Positions 12,539-25,253 of a stretch of 64,000 bases of DNA are shown here, piece by piece. The stretch comes from Syncephalis fuscata (taxonomy: Eukaryota; Zoopagomycota; Zoopagomycetes; Zoopagales; Piptocephalidaceae), in contig JAHLTZ010000036.1 in NCBI GenBank assembly GCA_025786725.1, positions 203,604 to 267,603 on the forward strand. Reading direction: 5' to 3'. The position numbers and the translations under genes were made by a program. The notes beneath the pieces are model-generated. The model worked only from the letters and a program-made list of their open reading frames with translations, made no database searches and was not told the origin of the DNA. The stretch's first letter is position 1; every line of letters begins with the position of its first letter.

Positions 12539-14254
12539 GAATACTATTGGCTAGCGCACATCTAGTTTTAATGGTGCACTGTTTTTATAAAGGTAATTAG
12601 CCATTAATATAAAATGATACGCAAGTAGTTATATAAGTAGTAAAATAATAGAAATAACAAATAAAAGGAGTGCAAAGTTTAAATTAAGGTGTATTGAATA
12701 ATGCATAGTATGATAAACAGCAACAGTGATACATAAGTACTATTATGTATGTAATATATAAATGTGCATGTAATAATCAAAAAAGGAAATGTTAATAAAT
12801 GATTGCTTACCTATTCTAATACCGTTCGACGGGAGAAAAAGTTGGTGTAGACGGTTGATTGGTTGATAATGGGCACAAATGCTTGATCAATCTATAGAGT
12901 AATAATCAAAAAACAATGCACCACAATTCAGTGTGGGGCAGTAATTGGTAGTTTAGGAGACGATGTGGCGCGATAGGCCCACAAATTAAATTATTAATAA
13001 CGCAATGGATGCGAAGGGTAATAACGTCGAATGAAAGCGCGTGAAAAGATTAAGCAGTGCTGCAGGAAGGGATAAATGCGCAATTCGGACGCAGAGTTAA
13101 TTGCGGGTGCAAGCAGACTGACATACACAGGAAAACGTGTCAAATAAATGATAATAATGATATTGGCGAGTGCACGACTAGTGAGAAGCTAAAGTTAATA
13201 GTTATATTGACGTAGCACGCGTAATTGGCATCGCTTGATTTATACAATTAGAAAAAAGGGGCGTGGAAGTAAAGGACTGAACTGGTGTTGACACGTAGGT
13301 TCGCGTGGCCGGCAAAAGTTGCGGGACAGCCAGATGGACAAATATGCTACAACAAGGGAGAATTGAGCCGTTCAGGGTTGATTATTAGGGCGTGGCAGGA
13401 TAACGGTTATTGCACGAGGCCAGGAGTACAAGGGTCGAGTGGGCCGCGTGCATGAGGTCGAACAGAGAACGAGCGAGTACGCGCCCTGACGACATTGGAT
13501 AAAAAAGGGGGTGGGAAGACGTAGAAAGGCCGATGCGCCGTCGATAAGTAACAAGAGATACGCGAAACTTAAAGTGTAAATATTAAATGCTAGCTAGTTA
13601 TAGTAATCAATGAATGAAGATGCATGATGCAGTGAGTGTGCGGGGAACTCTATTGCTGGGGTGGTTTGCTAGTAATTTAAGAGTACTTTTATCTTATTAT
13701 ATCTAATAGAAAAGTAGCTTGTGCTGTCTGCATTTTACGCTGATGCAAGAAAACTATGTATTTAAATTTAAAAGTTTATTATCTAGGTGAATGAGTTAAA
13801 ATGTTAATATTGCTAAAGTAGGAGTATTGGTAAAAATATATACTGTGAATTGGCCGACTTTGATAGCTAAATTATTTACTATTTTTGAGTTACGTATATA
13901 TTAATAAATTGCTAATAGCATGTATAATAGAATAAAAGCACAAATTGTGTCACTAAAAATAATAGATATTACTAGCCAAATCATATCTGTTAATGATATC
14001 ATATCTATATTAAAATTCGTCATCTATGAATATTAACCAGTTGGCTTGGCAAATGAACGTGGTTTATTAAAAAAAGGAACGGGCCAAGCCTTTAATTGCA
14101 CTATCTGTTGGCTGGCTAAAAGGGTACACTTGTGATAATGATAAATATAAAACTATCCTTTAGCTTTTATTTATAAGCCATTAATAAAATTGTAATTATA
14201 CGCAGATAAAGGTAATTACATTTTAGAAACATTTATATAAAATAATAGTTTAGT
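12539..14254. other. Upstream region of forkhead 1 and AT-rich spacer
   Basis: No coding gene recognised. On the minus strand a good donor (GTAAGC, 12805-12810) and acceptor (at 12562-12563) suggest a leader intron of forkhead 1. From about 13560 the DNA is strongly AT-rich and featureless up to the start of repeat R. The open frame at 13372-13554 has no supporting signal. Confidence 0.4.
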
Positions 14255-15055
14255 ACTAGTTATTTATATCGTTATCAAGTAATCAAATAATAAAAACAAT
14301 AATGATATTGGAACGATATCATTATTATTTGTGAAATACATACATAATTGCATAAAGTATACCAAAATTTAACTACAATGTTAATAAATGGTATATGTTT
14401 AGAAAGTGAAATGTTATAAAATAGGTGGCAAGTTGTGCAGTTAATATAAATGAATCTGCAATACTGTGATATAAAATATTAATACCACAGTAATGAATGT
14501 AATAAAGATAGATGCCATTATTATAGTGCAACAATTTTGTTCCACTAGATTCAATTACTAGACATGTTATTGTGTAAACAAAATAAAGGAACGATTCTAA
14601 ATAAAATTGAATGCATATGTCTATTAAGACTATCAGTTAAGCACATTTTATAGGAATATAGTGTTGGATACTTACACAGTGATTTAAAGCAAGCCTGAAG
14701 TTAAAAGAAACATAGTAGCAATAAAGCTAAGCAAGATGTGGGAGTCAGAAAGCGAAAAATGAAAGTTGCATTCAATCTACGCCTTTTTATAATAAATTAC
14801 GTTCATTGGTAAAATGGCGTGTATAGTAATAGTATTCATAAAGTATAACAAATATCATTTTGTTCCCAAATAAATTATTAATATAGAGCATGTTTATTAG
14901 TGAAGCGATGAGTATAATAAGAATTATTATCATAGAGTATATAATTAGTATAGTTACAAATCAACAGCGATGAACTGTACAAGGTATAGCAACAGCACAT
15001 TAAACTATATAAATAAATGATACTATAATCGTTTGTTCATCATGTGTTTATTCAA
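14255..15055. repeat. Repeat R, copy 1 (3' flank of expansin E1)
   Basis: About 800 bp that recurs nearly identically at 35703-36494 and, in part, at 19045-19545, 23565-23660 (inverted) and 45300-45395 (inverted). Shared landmarks include the segment around CAATAATGATATTGGAACG (14300) and AGCAACAGCACATTAAAC near the expansin end. Every clear copy sits immediately 3' of an expansin gene with the same relative orientation, so R looks like part of the duplicated segment and not a free mobile element. No long frame is conserved among copies. Confidence 0.8.
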
Positions 15056-15135
15056 TTTGTCATATATACGTTTGCGAGGCCAGCCTAGCAATGTTAATCT
15101 ATCTACATTCATAGTTGTATAATTCGTTAAAATTA

Positions 15136-15786
15136 TTACTCTTCGTCCTTGCTACTTGTATCCTCGGAGTCATCTGTATTCTTGCCGCTTTTACCTTTGG
15201 ATTCATCTTTATTCTTGCTATTTGAATCTTCAGAATCATTTTTATTCTTGCTGCTTTTACCCTTGGATTTGCCGCTTTTCTTGCTACTTTTCTTGGTGCT
15301 TGTATTCATATTGTCACCCAATGAAGCAGGGCAATCGACAAAACTCCACTTGGCAGCTAATTTACCATCTTTCTTTTTGGCTACTTTTGCAAAAGCAGCT
15401 GGACTAAGATCTATATGACCACTATTACATGCTAAGGATAATAATTAGTATTGTGTTTTTAAACTTAATAAAAAATACTTACATTCACACTTATCAACAA
15501 TTTTGACCACAACGCTACCAAGAGGTCCAGTGACTTTAGCACAGCGGCCGCACACGGATGAGTCTTCAGTATTTTTATCACTGCCAAAGTCGGATTCTCC
15601 TAAAGCTGCTACCATATCATTTTTACTGGAGGATACACCGCTACAGGCATCGTTACTTGGTGTATAATAGGTAATAATACCTCGTCGCTCAAAATGATTG
15701 ACTTGGAATGCTCGTGGATAATGTCTCTTGGCAGAGACAATCACAGCAAGACTGAAAAGGAATAAAGCAGAAAAAGTAATACGCAT
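15136..15786 (-). CDS. Secreted expansin-like DPBB protein E1
   Basis: Two exons (15483-15786, 15136-15431), 199 residues. Residues 1-19 form a signal peptide (hydrophobic core FSALFLFSLAVIV, cut after SA). The mature part starts KRHYPRAFQVNHFERRGIITYY and continues through a double-psi beta-barrel: GIITYYTP, MVAALGESDFG, CGRCAKVTGP, VKIVDKCESC and GHIDLSPAAF, with the Asp that corresponds to the expansin HFD motif. Cysteines are placed as in barwin/RlpA-like folds. There is no C-terminal cellulose-binding domain; instead a Lys/Ser/Gly/Asp-rich tail of about 65 residues follows. Probably extracellular and wall-associated; in this family such domains loosen polysaccharide networks without clear hydrolysis. 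It lies downstream of, and on the same strand as, the AAT gene. Confidence 0.85.
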
Positions 15787-15998
15787 TTTGATGAATAAAC
15801 TTTGTTAGTAAGTGTCGTTGTGTAGATAGTTATCCTGCTATCGTTGTTGTTGATTGTGGTGTTTTGTATTTGATTGCGGTACCCGCCCGACTGTTTTAAT
15901 GAATTGTGTAAAAAGATGGTGGAGTTGTGATGATTTGGTCGCAATGATTGTATAATAGACGATGTTGTAAAGTGAATATATCGGCTTATACAACCTTT

Positions 15999-16008
15999 AT
16001 TTAAATAG
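15999..16008 (-). promoter_or_regulatory. TATTTAAATA box upstream of E1
   Basis: A TATTTAAA-type element lies about 215 bp upstream of the E1 start. The same box with similar flanks precedes E2 (20585-20592), E3 (22502-22509), E4 (38305-38314) and E5 (44097-44104) at about 208-223 bp, so it is the best candidate core promoter element of the family. Confidence 0.5.
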
Positions 16009-16343
16009 GAAAATCATATAGGCACTAAAGCGGTTGTTGCAACTATCGGATATGCCAATTTACGGGAATACTATTTAACATCTCCGTTAATGGCCCTATT
16101 TTTCTTATTCTATTAATATTTCTTCACACGGCCCAATGTATTTATACTCCGTCGTTACTTAATTTAGTAATTTAATTATTGATCAGCTAATTAGACACTT
16201 ATCATACATATCCATATAATTACACAAAAATTGATAACGATATAGCTTTCAATAACATTCATTCAATGGTCTATTTTCTAACAATAATATTATTCAAAAC
16301 GTGCTGCCATTTATTGGATAACGTTACTATTGCTGTTATATCG

Positions 16344-16361
16344 ACAGGCCTCCTAGCCTGT
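16344..16361. promoter_or_regulatory. Inverted-repeat element ACAGGC-N6-GCCTGT, module 1
   Basis: ACAGGCCTCCTAGCCTGT, two 6-bp arms around a CTCCTA loop, 558 bp upstream of E1. It recurs in all five expansin modules, and in module 4 both arms changed together. It could be a dimeric protein site or an RNA hairpin. Confidence 0.55.
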
Positions 16362-17064
16362 GTATCATTACCATAACTGATGACATAAATTATCTAGCCC
16401 CTAATATTTACACTTGTAATAAATGTTTGTTATTCATACGTATGCAATATTTTTCATTTACACAAAATATAGGTATGTAACTAATTAGCGTTTATTAGCA
16501 AATAAATTAGTGATATTTTTACGTTATTTTACATATAATATATATTTGATAACTAGTATATTTTATGCAGCGTGTTCATCTCGGCTTGTTTAGAGCTGTT
16601 TTAAACTAACGCGTATCAATCGTTTCAGAATTACAAATTCATTTATAGGCATTTCTGTTTACAGCTAAATATATTTTCTAACTCGCACGATTGCTTTTTA
16701 TTGCACTGCTATAAGCAGTTAATAAGCCATATCCATATCTTAAATAGTAACGCACAATAGCAATTATATCTATTACTACGTTCGTTGACACTATCGCTAT
16801 TATTGCCAAGACATTGTCGATGATTTACGCAGTAATCAATCAGTATGTGCAAGTGGATCAGAACAGCGTAGCATTTTTTGTTTCCAAATAATGTATTTAC
16901 ATTACATTTACGGCTAGCATAAAAGCAAGTTTATTGATGCAGAGTGTAGACATGAATAGAACGCAGTGTAGTTTCATAAGCATTAGTATTAGAATGAAGG
17001 CACAGTAGTTATATATATCAAACATTTATTTGCGTTTGTTTCGGATTAGCACTTTCCATACCAA

Positions 17065-18755
<1,691 letters not shown>

Positions 18756-19019
18756 GATGAAGGAAGAGAAACGGGTATGAGGAGCAGAGGCGTCGACATC
18801 GGAGCCTTATTGCGGATGATTTCGGACCAAATTATATATATGTATAAATATTTCAGGTAGTTTAAATAGGTAATAAATAATAAAAATCATTTTACACCAA
18901 CAGTTAGTATATTATAGAATACATTATTGGTAAAATATAAAGAAATGGTTTATTTGTAGCAATTAATAAAATAGTAGCCACTTGTAAGACAAAGAGACTT
19001 GCACGTCAGACACTGCCAC

Positions 19020-19545
19020 ACAAAATAATAATTCGGCACTAGTTTCAATTACTAGACATGTTATCGTGTAAACAAAATAAAGGAACGATTTTAAATAAAA
19101 TTGAATGCATATGTCTATTAAGACTATCAGTTAAGCACATTTTATAGGAATATAATGTTGGATACTTACACAGTGATTTAAAGCAAGCCTGAAGTTAAAA
19201 GAAACATAGTAGCAATAAAGCTAAGCAAGATGTGGGAGTCAGAAAGCGAAAAATGAAAGTTGCATTCAATCTACGCCTTTTTATAATAAATTACGTTCAT
19301 TGGTAAAATGGCGTGTATAGTAATAGTATTCATAAAGTATAACAAATATCATTTTGTTCCCAAATAAATTATTAATATAGAGCATGTTTATTAGTGAAGC
19401 GATGAGTATAATAAGAATTATTATCATAGAGTATATAATCAGTATAGTTACAAATCAACAGCGATGCATTGTACAAGGTATAGCAACAGCACATTAAACT
19501 ATATAAATAAATGAATACTATAATCGTTTGTTCATCATGTGTTTA
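19020..19545. repeat. Repeat R, copy 2 (partial, 3' of E2)
   Basis: From about 19045 this matches 14555-15050 nearly base for base, in the same orientation, but the left 300 bp of R is absent. It ends where the E2-specific 3' sequence begins. Confidence 0.8.
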
Positions 19546-19637
19546 TTCAAATTTATTGTATTATATGCTTGTTAGTACTAACTCAACGCGCTAATGCATC
19601 TACATTAGTTGCTATATAAGTTTCTAGAATCATTCTT

Positions 19638-20375
19638 TTATTTTTTGCCGCCAGCTTTTTTTTTGGAGTTACCATGGCTCTTGCCACCTTTATTTTGCTT
19701 GCTGCTATTGCTCTTATTGCCCTGATTGCTTTTCGAATTGCCAACGTTGTTACCTTTAGTTTTGCCGCTACCAGCATTTTTTATTCCGGTATTTTTGCCC
19801 TGTTTAATATTATATCCGTTTTCGGCAGTATCAGTATTGCCACTGGATTCACTGGCTTTTTGTTTTTAGCTGGAGAAGTTGATGCTAAGCTTTTGCCACC
19901 ACTTGACGAGCCAGAGCAGTCAACAAACTTCCATTGGGCAGTCAGTTTACCAGCGCTTTTTTTAGCCACTTTTTCAAAAGCAACTGGACTAAGATCTACA
20001 TGGCCACTGTTGCATGCTAAAGTAACAATTAGTATTGTATTTTTTAAACTTAATAAACAAATACTTACACGAACACATATCAACAATTTTGACCACAACT
20101 TTACCAAGAGGTCCGGTAACTTCAACACAGCGGCCACATGTGGGTGATTTTTCGGTGTTGCCCCCATAATCGCCACCAAAATCGGATTTTGCTAAAGCAG
20201 CCACCATGTCACCTGAGCCGGAATTGCGACCACAGGCACCAAGTCCTGGCGTATAATAGGTAATAATACCTCGTCGCTCAAAATGATTGACTTGGAATGC
20301 TCGTGGATAGTTTTTTTTGGCAGAGACAATCACAGCGAGACTGAAAAGGAATAAAGCAGAAAAAGTGACGCGCAT
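19638..20375 (-). CDS. Secreted expansin-like DPBB protein E2 (tail frame-shifted)
   Basis: Exon 1 is 20069-20375; exon 2 is 20016 down to 19638 by comparison with E3. The signal peptide and DPBB core match E1 (GIITYYTPGLGACG, MVAALAKSDFGGDYGG, CGRCVEVTGPLGKVVVKIVD, GHVDLSPVAFEKV, AQWKFVDC). After about 80 residues of exon 2 the frame shifts: the E3 allele-like sequence AACAAAGAAGCC is AACAAAAAGCC here, so translation as given stops at 19781 with an unrelated tail. One base restores the K/G/S/N-rich tail seen in E3. Either an assembly deletion or a truncated allele; the catalytic-core barrel is intact either way. Confidence 0.75.
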
Positions 20376-20584
20376 TTTGATGAATAAACTTTGTTTGTGA
20401 ATGTTTTCGTATGGATAGTTATCCTATTGTTGTTGTTGTTAATGTGATGTATCGTAGTTAACTGCGGTGCCAGCCCGACTGTTTGTATGGGGTACGTAAA
20501 AAGATAATAGAGCGTTAGTGAATTGATCACTATAATTGTACTTGATGATGTTGTATAGTTTATTTGTCGGTCTATCAACCACCC

Positions 20585-20592
20585 TTTAAATA
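20585..20592 (-). promoter_or_regulatory. TTTAAATA box upstream of E2
   Basis: E2 counterpart of the expansin-family TATTTAAA box, about 213 bp upstream of the start codon. The flanking 300 bp are almost identical to the E5 promoter (44003-44317). Confidence 0.5.
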
Positions 20593-20684
20593 CGAAAGTC
20601 GTATCGACGTTAAAACCATCCGTCACAGTGTCTCTTGAAACATGTATCCATCCATTTGGTGACGCCACCGTTGGCGTTTCACCA

Positions 20685-20702
20685 ACAGGCCTCCTAGCCT
20701 GT
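20685..20702. promoter_or_regulatory. Inverted-repeat element ACAGGC-N6-GCCTGT, module 2
   Basis: Identical to the module 1 element, 310 bp upstream of E2. Confidence 0.55.
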
Positions 20703-21406
20703 GTATCATTACCATAACTGGTGACATAAATTATCTAGCCCCTAATATTTACACTTGTAATAAATGTTTGTTATTCATACGCATGGAATATTTTTCATTT
20801 ACACAAAATATAGGTATATAGCTAATTAGCGTTTATTAGCAAATAAATTAGTGATATTTTTACGTTATTTTACATATAATATATATTTGATAACTAGTAT
20901 ATTTTATGCAGCGTGTTCATCTCGGCTTGTTTAGAGCTGTTTTAAACTAACGCGTATCAATCGTTTCAGAATTACAAATTCATTTATAGGCATTTCTGTT
21001 TACAGCTAAATATATTTTCTAACTCGCACGATTGCTTTTTATTGCACTGCTATAAGCAGTTAATAAGCCATATCCATATCTTAAATAGTAACGCACAATA
21101 GCAATTATATCTATTACTACGTTCGTTGACACTATCGCTATTATTGCCAAGACATTGTCGATGATTTACGCAGTAATCAATCAGTATGTGCAAGTGGATC
21201 AGAACAGCGTAGCATTTTTTGTTTCCAAATAATGTATTTACATTACATTTACGGCTAACATAAAAGCAAGTTTATTGATGCAGAGTGTAGACATGAATAG
21301 AACGCAGTGTAGTTTCATAAGCATTAGTATTAGAATGAAGGCACAGTAGTTATATATATCAAACATTTATTTGCGTTTGTTTCGGATTAGCACTTTCCAT
21401 ACCAAT

Positions 21407-21605
21407 TATTTGGTAACTTCGTACATAGCCTGAGCAAGATATTTGACGTTGTGCGAAGACACACCGGCAATTGAAATACGGCCATCCTTAGTCAAATAGA
21501 CATGATGATCACGCTTCAATACTTCAACTTGTTCGGGCTTCAAACCAGTGAAACAGAACATACCAATTTGGTCTTTGATATGGGACCAGTTAAGCTTGGA
21601 GCAAA
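21407..21605 (-). pseudogene. AAT 3'-end fragment, left palindrome arm
   Basis: About 200 bp nearly identical to the last AAT exon (17065-17265), including the stop codon and the [12 protein letters not shown] segment. It has no upstream exons and ends abruptly at the palindrome centre, so it cannot make an enzyme. Confidence 0.9.
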
Positions 21606-21621
21606 AAATTGGCAACTAATC

Positions 21622-21690
21622 TCAATTGCCGGTGTGTCTTCGCACAACGTCAAATATCTTGCTCAGGCTATGTACGAAGTTACCAAATAA
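21622..21690 (+). pseudogene. AAT 3'-end fragment, right palindrome arm
   Basis: The last 22 codons of AAT on the plus strand ([20 protein letters not shown]...), ending with the native stop codon. A remnant only. Confidence 0.85.
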
Positions 21691-22393
21691 TTGGTATGGA
21701 AAGTGCTAATCCGAAACAAACGCAAATAAATGTTTGATATATATAACTACTGTGCCTTCATTCTAATACTAATGCTTATGAAACTACACTGCGTTCTATT
21801 CATGTCTACACTCTGCATCAATAAACTTGCTTTTATGCTAGCCGTAAATGTAATGTAAATACATTATTTGGAAACAAAAAATGCTACGCTGTTCTGATCC
21901 ACTTGCACATACTGATTGATTACTGCGTAAATCATCGACAATGTCTTGGCAATAATAGCGATAGTGTCAACGAACGTAGTAATAGATATAATTGCTATTG
22001 TGCGTTACTATTTAAGATATGGATATGGCTTATTAACTGCTTATAGCAGTGCAATAAAAAGCAATCGTGCGAGTTAGAAAATATATTTAGCTGTAAACAG
22101 AAATGCCTATAAATGAATTTGTAATTCTGAAACGATTGATACGCGTTAGTTTAAAACAGCTCTAAACAAGCCGAGATGAACACGCTGCATAAAATATACT
22201 AGTTATCAAATATATATTATATGTAAAATAACGTAAAAATATCACTAATTTATTTGCTAATAAACGCTAATTAGTTACATACCTATATTTTGTGTAAATG
22301 AAAAATATTGCATACGTATGAATAACAAACATTTATTACAAGTGTAAATATTAGGGGCTAGATAATTTATGTCATCAGTTATGGTAATGATAC

Positions 22394-22411
22394 ACAGGCT
22401 AGGAGGCCTGT
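22394..22411. promoter_or_regulatory. Inverted-repeat element, module 3
   Basis: ACAGGCTAGGAGGCCTGT, the reverse complement of the module 1 element, 305 bp upstream of E3. Confidence 0.55.
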
Positions 22412-22501
22412 CGATATAACAGCAATAGTAACGTTATCCAATAAATGGCAACACGTTTTGAATAATATTACAGAAAACACTTAACATTAATGCAACTATC
22501 T

Positions 22502-22509
22502 TATTTAAA
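22502..22509 (+). promoter_or_regulatory. TATTTAAA box upstream of E3
   Basis: Family promoter box about 207 bp before the E3 start, retained although most of the surrounding promoter differs from E2 and E5. Confidence 0.5.
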
Positions 22510-22715
22510 TGAAGATCATAAATCGACGAATAAGCTTCACAACATTATTTAATATACAACCATAGCGACCAAGTCATTAAAATTATATTATTTTTTTACG
22601 CATCTCATAGAAACAGTTAGGCAGGCGCCGCAGTTAACTACGAATATCATAATTAACAACAACGAAAAGACAATAACTCATAAAAAACATTCACTAACAA
22701 AGTTTATTCATCAAA

Positions 22716-23452
22716 ATGCGTATTACTTTTTCTGCTTTATTCCTTTTCAGTCTCGCTGTGATTGTCTCTGCCAAAAAAACTATCCACGAGCATTCCAAGT
22801 CAATCATTTTGAGCGACGAGGTATTATTACCTATTATACGCCAGGACTTGGTGCCTGTGTCGCAATTCCGGCTCAGGTGACATGGTGGCTGCTTTAGCAA
22901 AATCCGATTTTGGTGGCAATTATGGAGGCAACACCGAAAAATCACCCACATGTGGCCGCTGTGTTGAAGTTACCGGACCTCTTGGTAAAGTTGTGGTCAA
23001 AATTGTTGATATGTGTTCGTGTAAGTATTTGTTTATTAAGTTTAAAAAATACAATACTAATTGTTACTTTAGCATGCAACAGTGGCCATGTAGATCTTAG
23101 TCCAGTTGCTTTTGAAAAAGTGGCTAAAAAAAGCGCTGGTAAACTGACTGCCCAATGGAAGTTTGTTGACTGCTCTGGCTCGTCAAGTGGTGGCAAAAGC
23201 TTAGCATCAACTTCTCCAGCTAAAAACAAAGAAGCCAGTGAATCCAGTGGCAATACTGATACTGCCGAAAACGGATATAATATTAAACAGGGCAAAAATA
23301 CCGGAATAAAAAATGCTGGTAGCGGCAAAACTAAAGGTAACAACGTTGGCAATTCGAAAAGCAATCAGGGCAATAAGAGCAATAGCAGCAAGCAAAATAA
23401 AGGTGGCAAGAGCCATGGTAACTCCAAAAAAAAAGCTGGCGGCAAAAAATAA
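22716..23452 (+). CDS. Secreted expansin-like DPBB protein E3 (exon 1 frame-shifted twice)
   Basis: Exons 22716-23020 and 23073-23452. It is nearly identical to E2, but exon 1 is two bases shorter. The run of A after the signal peptide is 7 here and 8 in E2, and GCCTGTGTCGC stands where E2 has GCCTGTGGTCGC. Without these bases the frame stops early; with them the product would be a signal peptide, DPBB core and a full Lys/Gly/Asn/Ser-rich tail (ending GGKK). Exon 2 is open to its stop. So E2 and E3 are broken at different places, each intact where the other is not. Assembly error at a palindrome is likely; paired decay is the alternative. Confidence 0.7.
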
Positions 23453-24306
23453 AAGAATGATTCTAGAAACTTATATAGCAACTAATGTAGATGCATTAGC
23501 GCGTTGAGTTAGTACTAACAAGCATATAATACAATAAATTTGAATAAACACATGATGAACAAACGATTATAGTATTCATTTATTTATATAGTTTAATGTG
23601 CTGTTGCTATACCTTGTACAATGCATCGCTGTTGATTTGTAACTATACTGATTATATGTTCTATAATAGTAATTACTATTACACGCCCTATTTTACTAAT
23701 GGACATTTTACGAAAATGATTTATTTGAGACAAAATGATATTTGTTATATTTTATTGATTGCCATTATTATATTTGGCAATCGTAATTATTTAATTTTTC
23801 CTGTACTCAAAATTGTAATTTACATTTATGCAATATTCCAGTTACTGTTTGTTGCCTACATAGAAAAGGCTGTATAGTTGATTAATTAGTATTTATAATA
23901 AAAACAAAATATTTAATATAACTCTCTGTATACACAATTATATACATGCATGCTTATTAGTGTTACTTTATTTCCATAGTAGCATTATAATACAGTACAC
24001 TAATCTTACTACTATGCTTACTATTTTGCCAATAATTATAATTTATTTTGACGTAACCTAAATTCATGCCATCTTTTTTTTTAAATCTGTATTCTTTCTC
24101 ACGATTTTTATGTAAATGTTGATATTTTATTAGATTATATATGTATTATACAAGCAATAAAAATATCATGCAAATATCTATGCGCATATCCATTGTCAGT
24201 TGCTTAACAATAATTCAGGCAACTAATATTAGATTGCTGTGCGTGATTATAATTACTACAATATATTCAATTATTAGTAATGTGTCATATTTATTAATAT
24301 AAACAA
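23453..24306. other. 3' flank of E3 and AT-rich spacer
   Basis: 23453-23660 mirrors the E2 3' flank and the end of repeat R in inverted orientation. Beyond that the DNA is AT-rich without a recognisable gene. The open frame at 23596-23877 begins with GTG inside R and is not conserved. Confidence 0.6.
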
Positions 24307-25253
24307 TTATTTTAAAGTTTCAATTGAAGAAATACATAAAACGTGGCTGGTTTTTGGACGACACGATAAATCTGTAGTATTGCGCATACTATAGCAATGG
24401 TTTGTCAACAATAATGATATAAGTAACCTGTACATAGACCTGTTAGAAATAGCATCAAATTATACTACAGAATTACTTACCAATCAATGAAAAAAAACAT
24501 TTCAGAAAAATCACCACTAGCGCTGATAATAACTACGGTTCCGCACGTAATATTACACAATATTGCTAAACACATTGTTTTTACACCGTCTTTTGTAAGC
24601 TTTCTCCAGGCATCAGATCCAAAAGCACAATACTGCTTGTAAGTAACATAGCAGAAAATTGCTGAAAAAAAGCTATTGATTGGTGTAGAGATGACAAGCC
24701 ATAACCATGGAACAAATGTAGGATAGCTAAAAGCACAGCCTGCTTTGGCTTCCACAGTAATCGGACACAAAGTGATGACAATAAATATAATGCTAAGTTG
24801 CGGCAATATAAAAAAAATGCCCGCAACTACTACCCAGCGCTGACGAAGTGTTACTAAGTAGGCTTTCTGCAACATAATTGAACTGTTGCAAACGGTCGAT
24901 ATGGTAACACCAAGTGCTGCACACCACGCTGCCATACGGCAAGGCGGTCCATTAGAGTATAAATTGGCAGAAGTAATGAATACCGACCATGTTATGCCAG
25001 TTAGACATGGCACAAGACAGAGCCAGCCGGACATAATACCTGGGCGTGACACCACCATACGAATGGCCAGGTTGAAATTCCGTATAAAAAGAAAACCAAA
25101 TATCATACCAAACACCAGTTGGTGCTTCAAGCCTACCATCCGTTCCCGCACAAGTGTTATATTAGTTGGATCTTCTAATACAAAATCAACAATAGGCATT
25201 TCGCCCAGCGGATGTAAAGGTACGCCAAGGAATTGAGTAGCATTTCTCGCCAT
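24307..25253 (-). CDS. Orphan seven-transmembrane receptor-like protein
   Basis: Exons 24481-25253 and 24307-24439 join across a 41-bp intron (W codon split) to give 301 residues. About seven hydrophobic segments are visible, starting with LVFGMIFGFLFI and including WLCLVPCLTGITWSVFI, IFFILPQLSIIFIVIT, FVPWLWLVISTPI and MCLAILCNITCGTVVI; loops are basic on alternate sides. The N-terminus has N-T sites and the last helix ends in LLLTNHCYSMR before a short Cys-containing tail. The layout suggests a G-protein-coupled-receptor-like protein, but no family was identified. A second ATG at 25291 opens a different frame (MPVDVDNQRLGAEW) that would join this frame if one base were missing, so the N-terminus is uncertain. 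Confidence 0.65.

Larger units (their letters stand above)
15787..17064. other. Spacer between the AAT 3' end and expansin E1
   Basis: 1.28 kb without a gene. It holds the E1 promoter box, the inverted-repeat element and, from about 16280 to 17064, sequence nearly identical to 20690-21406 and, inverted, to 21690-22470; diverged versions are at 38400-39125 and 43263-44000. E1 carries about 250 bp more than the other copies between the inverted repeat and the start codon. Confidence 0.75.
20376..21406. other. Promoter and spacer of expansin E2
   Basis: 20376-20684 is the E2 promoter, nearly identical in inverted form to the E5 promoter. 20690-21406 is the AAT-expansin spacer shared with module 1 (16350-17064). 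It is also the bulk of the left arm of the large palindrome. No gene. Confidence 0.75.
20690..22470. repeat. Large palindrome between E2 and E3
   Basis: The left arm (about 20690-21604) and right arm (about 21622-22411) are inverted copies; the left arm extends roughly 180 bp further into AAT coding sequence. The spacer at the centre is about 15-20 bp. The right arm shares module-1-specific variants (GTAACTAATTAGCG, GCTAGC) and continues to match module 1 to 22470, while the left arm matches module 5 variants, so the arms have different closest relatives. Confidence 0.85.
21691..22715. other. Spacer and promoter of expansin E3
   Basis: 21691-22470 is the inverted AAT-expansin spacer with the closest match to module 1. 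22470-22690 is a promoter section unlike E2/E5 except for the TATTTAAA box. Similarity to the other modules resumes just before the start codon (AAAGTTTATTCATCAAA). No gene. Confidence 0.7.

Noticed and set aside
19674-20147. Frames antisense to E2 (and 22942-23364, 44549-44917 antisense to E3 and E5)
   Set aside because: They recur only because the sense repeats recur; the sense strand has signal peptide, cysteines and intron signals.
21502-21690. Plus-strand frame across the palindrome centre
   Set aside because: It merely joins antisense AAT sequence to a sense AAT fragment at the palindrome junction.
23596-23877. Shared frame (MCCCYTLYNASLL type) also seen at 36236-36448
   Set aside because: It starts with GTG inside repeat R, diverges after about 20 codons and is too short in copy 1; repeat identity explains the likeness.
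24581-25236. Alternative frames over the 7-TM gene
   Set aside because: The chosen frame gives seven well-spaced helices and a clean intron; the others do not.
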